The notes below the pieces were generated by a model. It did no database searches. It was not told the origin of the DNA and saw only the letters and a list, made by a program, of their open reading frames with translations. From positions 248,001 through 312,000 of the forward strand of contig NZ_STGB01000004.1 in assembly GCF_005222815.1 (NCBI RefSeq): a stretch of DNA of 64,000 bases, given 5' to 3'. Shown here piece by piece: positions 28,494 to 36,785 of the stretch. The stretch comes from Roseomonas sp. AR75. Lineage in GTDB: Bacteria > Pseudomonadota > Alphaproteobacteria > Acetobacterales > Acetobacteraceae. Positions within the stretch are counted from its first letter, which is position 1. The number at the start of each line of letters is the position of its first letter. Position numbers and translations under genes: made by a program.

Positions 28494-30040
28494 GCGTCCT
28501 GCCCATCCGGCTCATCGAGGAGCGCGTACAGCGCATCGACGTCGGCAATGAGCGGCTTGGCGTCCGGTGCGTCGCTCTGTTGGATCGCCTTCAGGATCTC
28601 GCGGTCCGGGCTGCGATCGCCGGCCTCGAGCGCCTTCTGCGCGGCGACGAGGTCGGCCTCGTTGATGCGGCCGTCGATCAGGTGCTCGACGAGGGTCGTT
28701 GCCACACTCGCCAAGACCCTCGCAGCGTCGAAACAGCGGCCAGCGGCAAGCATCTGGTCGTCGGTCGCGAACCACGCTTCACGATCGACATCAGGTACCG
28801 CCGGAATAGGAATCTCGAGCAGCTTTACGTCCGTCGGATACGAGTGCGCGGTGATGCCGCGGATCGTCGACTGGACTTGCAGATAGCCGATCGCGGTCTT
28901 CAGATAGTGGCGGACGAACGACGCTGGAATCTGCGTCCGGTCGACGCGCACAACCATGACCTCGGTCGACGGGTATGGTCCCTCCACCTGCGAGTAGGTG
29001 ACGTCGCGTCCGATGTAGCTCTTGTTGTGCGCAGCATTGCAGAGCAGCAGGTCATGAGGTGCGAGCGCACGTGAGCCATCCGCGGGGCGTTCGACGATGC
29101 GAAGCGTGCCTTCGACGAAGCTGCGCCCGAGATTTGTGACCGTTGCCTGCCGCACGCCCTCTTCCGCTTCGGGCTGGCTCTGGCCGTTGACCACGAGGGA
29201 GCACAGGCGCTCGAGCGAGCGGGTCGGACCGCCCAGCTGCCGGAAGTACTGCTCCACCGCCGACGGGTAGAAGTGGGCGTCGAGGCGCTCCGTGAGGGAG
29301 CGCGCCGCAAGCCGGCGCGTGCGCTTCGCGAAGTCGATTCCCGTCGGCGGAACGATGAACTGCGCGTGAATGTTCGCCACAGCGGCTTCAAGCATCCGCG
29401 CGCGCTCGCGCAGCCGCTCGGCCTGCCGAACCTTGTCACCGATGTAGCGCTGCGCCTCTGCCGCGATCTTCAACAGGGGCACGCGCTTGAAGTTGTAGAG
29501 GTAGACGTGCTGCTGGACCGCGCCGCCAGCCTCGCGATTAAGAAAGACCTGACCTGGCGCGCTCGCGATCCACGCGGCGACGAAAAAGCAATCGTATCCC
29601 GCCGAAGAAGGGTTGAACTTGATCGTGTCTTGGTTCGAATTCGCCTCGTTGAGGCGCTCGGGGAGCACCGCGCACAAGCCAATCGTCCCAGATGTCGAGA
29701 CAACGATGTCCCCCGGCTTGAGCTGAGACTTCTCGAGCAGTCGATGAGTGGATGGCGTCACATACGCAAGACCAGACTCGTTCAGCAGCGGGCTGCCGAG
29801 CGCCTCAGCCTTGATGTAGGGAACACCGCTTGCAGCGTCGCTCCATTCGATGTCGTTGCACAACGCGTACGCGCCAAACTGCCATGGCTCACACACGCTG
29901 CCGATCGACTCGGTCTTGAGTCCACTCCTGCTAATGGCCGCCCGGGTGTCGAAATAGGCACGGGAGTAGAAACCCGTGTCGAGTCGTTCCGGGCTGAACT
30001 CAGTCGCGCGAACGCGGACATGCCGTTCCGGGCTTGCCAT
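28490..30040 (-). CDS. Type I restriction specificity (HsdS-like) protein B
   Basis: A 516-residue DNA-recognition protein resembling HsdS. It shows two target-recognition halves separated by a helical spacer (VRQAERLRERARMLEAAVANIH, about 205-226, here shown as its first residues). The repeated pattern of HsdS is visible: PGDIVVSTSGTIGLCAVLP in half one and LAPHDLLLCNAAHNKSYIGRDV in half two. It would direct the methyltransferase to its sequence. The methyltransferase stop and this ATG are joined as TGATG; a GTG three bases earlier is an alternative. It differs clearly from the first HsdS-like protein of the operon. Confidence 0.8.
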   Translation of the reverse strand: MASPERHVRVRATEFSPERLDTGFYSRAYFDTRAAISRSGLKTESIGSVCEPWQFGAYALCNDIEWSDAASGVPYIKAEALGSPLLNESGLAYVTPSTHRLLEKSQLKPGDIVVSTSGTIGLCAVLPERLNEANSNQDTIKFNPSSAGYDCFFVAAWIASAPGQVFLNREAGGAVQQHVYLYNFKRVPLLKIAAEAQRYIGDKVRQAERLRERARMLEAAVANIHAQFIVPPTGIDFAKRTRRLAARSLTERLDAHFYPSAVEQYFRQLGGPTRSLERLCSLVVNGQSQPEAEEGVRQATVTNLGRSFVEGTLRIVERPADGSRALAPHDLLLCNAAHNKSYIGRDVTYSQVEGPYPSTEVMVVRVDRTQIPASFVRHYLKTAIGYLQVQSTIRGITAHSYPTDVKLLEIPIPAVPDVDREAWFATDDQMLAAGRCFDAARVLASVATTLVEHLIDGRINEADLVAAQKALEAGDRSPDREILKAIQQSDAPDAKPLIADVDALYALLDEPDGQDA

Positions 30041-32109
30041 CACTCCCCCCGCACGTACGCGCCGACGATGGCGGCCAGGTCGTTGGGGACGCCCGCGCTG
30101 TAATCCTCGACGTTGTTCTTCACGACGTAGCCGAGGGTCTCGGCGACGGCCATAAACACGTCAGTCTGCGGCTCGTCCTGGAACTTCTCGGGGTCGTCCC
30201 TGCGCGCATGGCGCTTCTGTACGTAGAGCACGCTGGTCTTGGCGCCCGTGCCCGAGAGCTTGAAGGCGTCGGCAGGCAGGCTGATGACGCCCTTCACGAT
30301 GGCCTTGCCTCCGTGGAACTCGCCGGTCGCGTCGTCTTTCGTGCCCATGATGTACTCGCGCACGTAGCTGTCGCCGGAGTTGCAGAGAACGCCGTCGGGC
30401 AAGACGATCAGCAGGCGCCCGCCCGGCTTGAGCAGCTGCAGGCAGCGGTCGATAAAGAGCACTGCCGGATCGATGTTGGTGGAGCCCTCCTTCCAGACGT
30501 TCTTGCTGTTGGGCTTGCCGCCCATCGCCAGGCCCGTGACAGTGGGCGAGTAGTCGAAGCCGCCACCTCGCCCGGTCCGCTCCGTGAGGTCGGAGCGGAA
30601 GGTCGCGAGGATCTTCTCCATCGCTTCCTCGTGCGCCTTCTTCGCTTCCTCCTGCCCTTTGTTGAACTTGGGCGTCCCGAACGGCGGGTTGGTGCAGATG
30701 AGGTCGAAGGTGCCGGGCTCGAGCTGCGGGCTGATGAGGGAGTTCTGCGTGTAGAAGATGCGGGCCTTGGGAGCACCTAGAAGCGCCATGTTCACGCGGG
30801 CGAGCATCACCATCTGGGGCGACGAATCCGCGCCCACGAAGCTGTGCTCGCACATTTCGGCGAAGAGCTTCTTCTTCGCCTCGTCGGTGGCTGTGGCCTT
30901 GCCGCCGAGCTCGTCGAGCGTGCGCCGGAGGTGACTCAACGCTACGGAGAGGAAACCGCCGCTGCCGCAGGCGGGATCGCAGAAGCGGAAGGCCGGGCGG
31001 CCCTTGCCGTCGCGAGCCACGAGGCGCGCGGCGTCCTCGGTGCTCTCCTTGATATCGTGGAAGGCGAGCGCCAGCATCGCCTGCTTCACGGGCGCCGGCG
31101 TGAGGTAGATGCCGAGCCCGCCCTTCGACTCGAAGTTCGCGCGCAGGAAGACGTCGAAGGCGCGGCCGAGCACGTCGGCGGCGATATCGGCGAGCGTGCC
31201 CTGCTTCTTCACCGTGTTGCCCTGGTTGTCGGTGACCGGGCCGAGGTCCTGGATGAGTGAGAGCACCGCCTCGTAGTTGCCCGGCTGCGCCAGGCGCAGG
31301 TGGGCGTTTTTGTCGAAGATGGCGTGCTTCTCCCCGGCGTCGTCGGTGACGACGTAGTCAGGGTGCAGCTTGAAGTGCTCGAACGCCGATTGGATCTCGG
31401 CGACTGCCTTGGCGCCGTTTGCCTTCACATGTGCCGCGGTGAAGACGTCCTTCAGGTCCAGCTGCTTGCCGTCGTGCGCGAAGGTGAGCGCGCCCAATTC
31501 GTGAGCGTGATGCAGGCGGAACGACTCAAGGAAGAGGAGCTTCGCCACCTCCTCGATGATGTCGTTCTTGCCGTTCACCCGGTCCTTGTGCGTCTGGTAA
31601 ATGCGCTCGTGCAGGGCGTTGAAGCCCTTCATCAGCCGGTCGTACATGCGCATCGACCAGCGGTAGGTCGGGTCGGCTTTGATGCGCTTGTAGTCGTTGA
31701 TCTCTGCGAGGCCCGGGAGCTTGTCGATCTGGTGCGGCGGGTACGCGAGGTCGAAGAAGGCCTCGAGCTTGCCCTCGGCGTCCTTCACGACCGCGAACTG
31801 CGGGTACTGGTCGGCCTGCGTCTCGGGCGGCGGCAGCGAGTACGAGAGCACCTGCACCTCGTCGGCGTTTGCGCGGCCCCACGCGCCGGCAGGCAGCACG
31901 AGCGCCAGGATGCGCGGTGTCTCGACGCCCTCATGGCGGCCCCAGACGACGGCGGCCGCCATGTCCGGCTCGCTGGTCTTCAGCTCGAGAGACTGATCGA
32001 AGCCCGCGCTCGAGAGCAGGTGAACCATCGACCTGAGGAGGTTGCTCTCCTCGGAGGCGACCGTCGTCGCGTGCGCTACGTTCTGCTGCTGCTTCTTCTT
32101 GGCGGCCAT
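30040..32109 (-). CDS. N6-adenine DNA methyltransferase, HsdM-like
   Basis: A 689-residue type I modification subunit-like methyltransferase. The SAM-binding motif I is DPACGSGGFL at 378-387 and the catalytic motif IV is NPPF at 474-477, giving N6-adenine specificity. A helical HsdM N-terminal region precedes it. The first 120 residues are an extra domain (LELKTSEPDM, ILALVLPAG) that looks distinct from standard HsdM and is unassigned. Ribosome site AGGAGA lies six bases before ATG 32109. It would mark self DNA for the system; no HsdR is encoded nearby. Confidence 0.9.
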   Translation of the reverse strand: MAAKKKQQQNVAHATTVASEESNLLRSMVHLLSSAGFDQSLELKTSEPDMAAAVVWGRHEGVETPRILALVLPAGAWGRANADEVQVLSYSLPPPETQADQYPQFAVVKDAEGKLEAFFDLAYPPHQIDKLPGLAEINDYKRIKADPTYRWSMRMYDRLMKGFNALHERIYQTHKDRVNGKNDIIEEVAKLLFLESFRLHHAHELGALTFAHDGKQLDLKDVFTAAHVKANGAKAVAEIQSAFEHFKLHPDYVVTDDAGEKHAIFDKNAHLRLAQPGNYEAVLSLIQDLGPVTDNQGNTVKKQGTLADIAADVLGRAFDVFLRANFESKGGLGIYLTPAPVKQAMLALAFHDIKESTEDAARLVARDGKGRPAFRFCDPACGSGGFLSVALSHLRRTLDELGGKATATDEAKKKLFAEMCEHSFVGADSSPQMVMLARVNMALLGAPKARIFYTQNSLISPQLEPGTFDLICTNPPFGTPKFNKGQEEAKKAHEEAMEKILATFRSDLTERTGRGGGFDYSPTVTGLAMGGKPNSKNVWKEGSTNIDPAVLFIDRCLQLLKPGGRLLIVLPDGVLCNSGDSYVREYIMGTKDDATGEFHGGKAIVKGVISLPADAFKLSGTGAKTSVLYVQKRHARRDDPEKFQDEPQTDVFMAVAETLGYVVKNNVEDYSAGVPNDLAAIVGAYVRGE

Positions 32110-32126
32110 GCGTGTCTCCTGAGCGC

Positions 32127-32507
32127 TTACGAGGCGATGCGGATGAGATTCGGGCCGAAAACCTCGAGCCCAGCGGTGCGGCGGGCGACGGCGAGCACCT
32201 GCTCGTCGGTCGTAACGACGTGTTGAGATAGGCGGGCGCGCACCTGGGCGGCCGGCACGGGCTTGCCCGCAAACGAGTGCACGGCGTCGACGATAGCGGC
32301 TCCGAGGTCGTCCTCGGCGCTGGCTGCGATAGCGTGGAATGAGCCTGTGCCGTCGCGCGTGACGCCGCGGGCGCAAAGAAGGAAGAGCTCGAGCTGGTCT
32401 CGTGTCCACGCGCTGCCGGACAGGCGCACGCGCTCGTGCAGCTCGCTGAGGCCGAGCCCCTTCAGCTTCAGACGGGCGAGCAGCTCGTCTGCCTGGCGCG
32501 GCATCAT
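32127..32507 (-). CDS. Small winged-helix-like protein between HsdS-A and HsdM
   Basis: A 126-residue protein, MMPRQADELLARLKLKGLGLSELHERVRLSGSAW at the start (shown in part: LLARLKLKGLGLSELHERV). The C-terminal half (VPAAQVRARLSQHVVTTDEQ then GLEVFGPNLIRI) looks like a winged helix. It could be a regulator of the operon, possibly acting on the inverted repeat upstream, but this is inference. Its start overlaps the hsdS-like stop by ATGA and a 17-base gap leads to hsdM. Confidence 0.65.
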   Translation of the reverse strand: MMPRQADELLARLKLKGLGLSELHERVRLSGSAWTRDQLELFLLCARGVTRDGTGSFHAIAASAEDDLGAAIVDAVHSFAGKPVPAAQVRARLSQHVVTTDEQVLAVARRTAGLEVFGPNLIRIAS

Positions 32508-33889
32508 TGGATCGCCTCCTTCGTACGCGGGTGCGCCTCGGCGAACGGCCGGTGAGTGGCGTCGAACAGGGCGGCCATCTCGCTCATGAGCGCGGCCCAT
32601 TGGCGGTCCTGAGCGCGGCGCTGGGCGTGATGGCGCTCGACGGCGCGCTGCCAGCGGTCGCGGACCTCGCGCGGCGGAACCGGCACCCGCAGCGAGCGGA
32701 GCGCCTCGGGCGGAACGAACTGCTGCACGGATCCCACCACGAGCCGCGCGGCGTGCGAGCGGAGCGCGTCGGTCGAGAGCAAGAGCGCCCACGCGGCCGG
32801 CGTCTCGCGGAAGCGCACGCGGACCCAGCCGTCGGCCGGGAACGTGTTCTGCGGGACGTCATCATCGACGTAGGCGGTGCGGAAGCTACTGCCGAGCGTC
32901 GAGAGCAACACCTCGCCAGGGACGAGGGGCCTCGCCAACATGCGGCTAGGGACGAGCTCCTCCTTCGCGTCGTCTGCCGGGGCGACGAAGAGGTCATCGC
33001 CGACGTCGCGGAGACGCAGAGACCGCGCTTGCTCGGGAGCGTCGGCGAGGCGTGCTCGATCGTCCCAGGATGCCAGGTCGGCGATTGCGACCCACCCCAG
33101 GTCCTCGGCGAGACTGGTCTGCTCGGCGCGCAGCGCGGTGGCCGTGGGCAGCCAGGTCTCGTGGGTCAAGGCGTCACACGCGAAGAATACTCCGCTGCGA
33201 AGCGAGCGCGTCGTCGTCGGGGCCGCGCTCGTGCACTCATTGGCCTCGGTGCGGACACGGTGCATCGCCTCACCGACCAGCGCCTGCGCGTCTAGTGCGT
33301 CTCGAAGGCGGGCCGACAGCCCATCCATCTCGGAAGGGACCGGCGGTACACGCAGCGCGGCGAGCGCCTTGAGTCCAACGCGGTCGAGCACGCCCGATTC
33401 GAGAAACAGAAGCCGCTCGTAGCCCGCCTGGTTGAGGCAGAGCGCGACCCACGCTCCAGCCGCGCGCGACAAGTCACGGACGATGAGCGTGTTGCCGTCG
33501 CCCGGATGGCGCTTGGCGGCCGGGGAGACAAAGACCGCGCGCACTGGCGCGAGCTTGTTCAGCACCACGTCGCCGGGCCGCACGCACCAGCGCCCCTCAA
33601 TGTCGGGCGAGGCCCAGTGCTGGGCGCTGAGCTGAAGGCGCAGTGGCTTGATGTTGGCCTGGCGATAGACCGGGGTGGAGGCCGCGCGGGGATCGTAGTC
33701 GAGCGCCGTCGGCGTCTCGCTGACCCTCCAACCCTCGATGATTGTGCCCCCCAGCTCGTGGATCGTCTGGCCGGCGATGCCTGCCCGCAACGCGGCGGCG
33801 GTTGCGCCGGCGAAGTACGAGGGGAGCCATCCTGGGGCGGCTTCCAGGAGGCTCGGCGGAACAAAACTGGCTGATACGTGCGACCTCAC
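32504..33889 (-). CDS. Type I restriction specificity (HsdS-like) protein A, first gene of the defence operon
   Basis: A 461-residue HsdS-like protein. Two similar halves are visible, each with a P-G-D/E-V box (CVRPGDVVLNKLAPVRAVFV and RPLVPGEVLLSTLGSSFRTA), separated by a helical spacer near 215-240 and closed by a C-terminal helix (VRDRWQRAVERHHAQRRAQD). The start is GTG 33889, with no ribosome site upstream; the predicted promoter puts the transcript start at about the same position, so the mRNA may be leaderless. The start codon also lies inside the left arm of an inverted repeat. Confidence 0.75.
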   Translation of the reverse strand: MRSHVSASFVPPSLLEAAPGWLPSYFAGATAAALRAGIAGQTIHELGGTIIEGWRVSETPTALDYDPRAASTPVYRQANIKPLRLQLSAQHWASPDIEGRWCVRPGDVVLNKLAPVRAVFVSPAAKRHPGDGNTLIVRDLSRAAGAWVALCLNQAGYERLLFLESGVLDRVGLKALAALRVPPVPSEMDGLSARLRDALDAQALVGEAMHRVRTEANECTSAAPTTTRSLRSGVFFACDALTHETWLPTATALRAEQTSLAEDLGWVAIADLASWDDRARLADAPEQARSLRLRDVGDDLFVAPADDAKEELVPSRMLARPLVPGEVLLSTLGSSFRTAYVDDDVPQNTFPADGWVRVRFRETPAAWALLLSTDALRSHAARLVVGSVQQFVPPEALRSLRVPVPPREVRDRWQRAVERHHAQRRAQDRQWAALMSEMAALFDATHRPFAEAHPRTKEAIQ

Positions 33890-33946
33890 AATGCGTCAGT
33901 AGGCCCATCGATATACGCTGTCAATAAAAATGTGAGGTTGCACGTA
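33875..33946 (-). promoter_or_regulatory. Promoter of the defence operon flanked by a 16-bp inverted repeat
   Basis: Two arms, 33875-33890 and 33931-33946, are inverted repeats matching at 15 of 16 positions (TACGTGCRACCTCACA against TGTGAGGTYGCACGTA), 40 bases apart. Between them, on the minus strand, lies a perfect TTGACA (33924-33919) and, 17 bases on, TACTGA (33901-33896, weak -10). The downstream arm covers the likely transcription start and the GTG start codon of the first gene. This is the geometry of a looped or dimer-of-dimers repressor operator. The regulator is unknown. Confidence 0.6.
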
Positions 33947-34182
33947 CAATGCCATTCGGTCTCGGAGGTTAAGGCGGCACGGCGTTTGCTCGCGGCGTGC
34001 ACATCGATGCTGGATCCGCGGCCGTTGCGGATCCTCCGCCGTGTGTCGGGGGGGGCAGGAGGGCCGATCGCAACGCTGGGGGTAGCGGGTTCAGGGGCGC
34101 AGCAGTCGGCAGTTGTGTGCCGCTGGCTGCGGGAGCCGCGGCCCGCCGGTGGTGCGGGCGCTGGGCCCTTGGTATCAGGCGG
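33947..34182. other. Gene-free boundary between defence operon and recombinase cassette
   Basis: GC-rich stretch of about 240 bases between the defence operon promoter and the 3' end of the HTH gene. Open frames on the plus strand run through it but have no ribosome site or family character. A GGATCCGCGGCCGTTGCGGATCC-like inverted repeat lies near 34012-34034 (GGATCCG/CGGATCC). The boundary between island and prophage, if they are separate elements, should be here. Confidence 0.5.
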
Positions 34183-34560
34183 TCACTGTCGACACTTCCC
34201 CCTCTGCGCCTCCCACTCCACCGGCCACGCCCCCATCGCCCACGCGAGCGTCATCCCCTCCGGTTGCCGCCCGTCCAGGATGGCCTCGACGATGTCCGGC
34301 GCCAGCAGGGTCAGCCGCAGCACGCGCGAGACGTAGGACGAGTTGATCTTGTCGGCCGCGGCGAGCTCATTGATGGTGGCGAAGCGCCCGGTCTCCAGCA
34401 TCCGCCGCCACCGGAACGCGCGCGCGACCGCCTTGATGAGCGTGATGTCCTGCCGGCGCTCCAGCGCCAGCACACCGGGCGTGACCATCGCCTTCCGGCC
34501 GCCGCGTGGCTTCACCCGAAGCGGGATGACCACCGTGAGGGTGTGCGCCGCCTCACTCAT
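34183..34560 (-). CDS. HTH protein of the recombinase cassette
   Basis: A 125-residue protein with a helix-turn-helix at about 60-85 (INELAAADKINSSYVSRVLR, ParB/KorB-like turn), commonly the last gene of alphaproteobacterial cassettes with DUF2924 and a serine recombinase. It probably binds DNA near the recombination site or controls the recombinase. Its ATG overlaps the recombinase stop by four bases. Confidence 0.75.
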   Translation of the reverse strand: MSEAAHTLTVVIPLRVKPRGGRKAMVTPGVLALERRQDITLIKAVARAFRWRRMLETGRFATINELAAADKINSSYVSRVLRLTLLAPDIVEAILDGRQPEGMTLAWAMGAWPVEWEAQRGKCRQ

Positions 34561-35905
34561 GCCGCCGCCCTCCCGGCGTCGGGCTCTCGGGCGGCCAAGT
34601 CGCGCACCAAGCCGCTGAGCCCGTCCAGCCGAAGGCGGACCGCAGCGCCGGCCGCGCGGATGTCAACCCGGTCGACCAACAGCCGGACGATGCGCGTCCG
34701 CTCGGCGGGAAAGAGCTCGTCCCACAGCGGCTCGATCCGCTCCAGCGCCAGCAGCACCTCCTGCTCGGTGACGTCCGACGCCGTCGCGCGCGCCGCCCGC
34801 CATGTGCCTACGACCATCTCGGGCTGCCGCAGCAGCGCGCGTACCTGGGCGACCACCGCCGCCTCGATTTCGCCCGCCGGCACCCGCGGGATCGCCGGCC
34901 GCTCGGTGGCACCGCCCTTCAGCACCGCCTGGCTGACATAGTAGCGGTACATCTGCCCGCCCCGGCCGCGGCTGTGGCTCGGCGACATGGCGCGCCCCTC
35001 GCTGTCGAAGATCAGCCCGCGCAGCAGCGGCGCGGTGGTGTTCCGCGTCCTGTTGATCCGCACCCGCGGGCTGACCTGCAGGACGGCGTGCACCGCGTCC
35101 CATTGCGCCTAGTCGATGATGGCATCGTGCTCGCCGGGATAGGCCGTGCCCTTGTGCACCGCCTCGCCGAGGTACACGCGGTTGCTGAGGATGCGGTAGA
35201 CGTCGCTCTTCGTCAGTGGCCGGCCGCGCTTCGTGGTGGCGCCCTCGGCGCGCAGCACCTGCACCAGCCTGGTGCAGGACTCCGTCTCGACGAAGCCGTG
35301 GAAGATCCGCTGCACCAGCGCGGCCTCGGCGTCGTTCAACACCATCTTCCGGTCGCGGACGTCGTAGCCGAGCGGCACGTAGCCGCCCATCCACATGCCC
35401 CGCTTGCGCGACGCCGCCACCTTGTCGCGGATGCGCTCGCCGATGACCTCTCGCTCGAACTGGGCAAAGCTGAGCAGGATGTTCAGCGTCAGCCGCCCCA
35501 TGCTGGTGGTGGTATTGAAGGACTGAGTGACAGAAACAAACGTCACGCTGTTCGCGTCGAACACCTCGACCAGCTTGGTGAAATCGACCAGGGAGCGGCT
35601 CAGGCGATCGATCTTGTAGACCACCACCACATCCACCAGCCCCTCCTGGATGTCGGCGACCAGCCGCTTCAAGGCGGGGCGTTCCAACGTCCCGCCAGAG
35701 ATGCCGCCGTCGTCATAGCGGCCCGGTACCAGCACCCAGCCCTCGGCGCGCTGGCTGGCGATGAAGGCCTCGCAGGCCTCACGCTGCGCGTCGAGGGAAT
35801 TGAACTCCATGTCGAGCCCTTCCTCGCTCGACTTCCTGGTGTAGACCGCGCAGCGCAGTTTCCGCACCGTCGCCGGCATCGCGCCGACCGGCTTCGCGTC
35901 GCGCT

Positions 35906-35909
<4 letters not shown>
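34557..35909 (-). pseudogene. Large serine recombinase interrupted by an in-frame TAG
   Basis: The first 266 codons (35909-35112) encode a serine recombinase resolvase domain with catalytic Ser in YTRKSSEEG, the DRLSRS helix, and the start of the recombinase domain (GGYVPLGYD). A TAG at 35111-35109 follows HDAIID. The same frame continues without shift as AQWDAVHAVLQVSP down to 34557, carrying the rest of the recombinase domain, a basic segment (GGQMYRYYVS) and the C-terminal coiled region. The stop is a single-base change from CAG or similar. The product is either truncated and dead, made by amber readthrough, or the element is locked in place. It would otherwise be the integrase of this element. 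Confidence 0.85.
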
Positions 35910-36402
<493 letters not shown>

Positions 36403-36406
<4 letters not shown>

Positions 36407-36600
36407 GCGTCTCTCCGGTTGGTCCGGTTCGCATGCAGGCGCTGGGTGGCCGGGAAGTGTAGCACCGGCTCTCCGCGGTCCGCGGCGTCGCGCGCGGCTT
36501 CCTCGGCAGCGCGGCTGCGGAGCCGCAGCAGGCCGCGGGCGAGGAGATCGCAGACCTCGCGGAGGTGGGGCGGGAGTTGCTGATTGATCGGCAGGGCCAT
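36403..36600 (-). CDS. Small protein at the head of the recombinase cassette
   Basis: A 65-residue protein, MALPINQQLPPHLREVCDLL, with an Ala/Arg-rich helical middle (RLRSRAAEEAARDAA). It overlaps DUF2924 by ATGA, which supports real translation. Similar short genes often precede DUF2924 in related elements; function unknown. Confidence 0.65.
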
Positions 36601-36785
36601 CGTGCCGCGAAGATCGATCGGACGAGAGAATCGCGAAACAGCAAATCGGCACCCCTGCGAAGCCGAGCGACAAAGAAAGCACCAGAGCGAAAATCCGCAT
36701 TGCGCGAGCACCGCGCCCGCTGCATTCATATTCATCGTGCATCGAGACATGGCACGCCACGCCAACGACAGGTCGCGAGGAGCGA

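Noticed and set aside
16338..33889. Canonical BREX, DISARM or type I restriction-modification
   Set aside because: I looked for PglZ, BrxL, PglX-type methyltransferase, DrmA/B/C and HsdR signatures and saw none. The HsdM/HsdS genes alone do not make a type I system with restriction.
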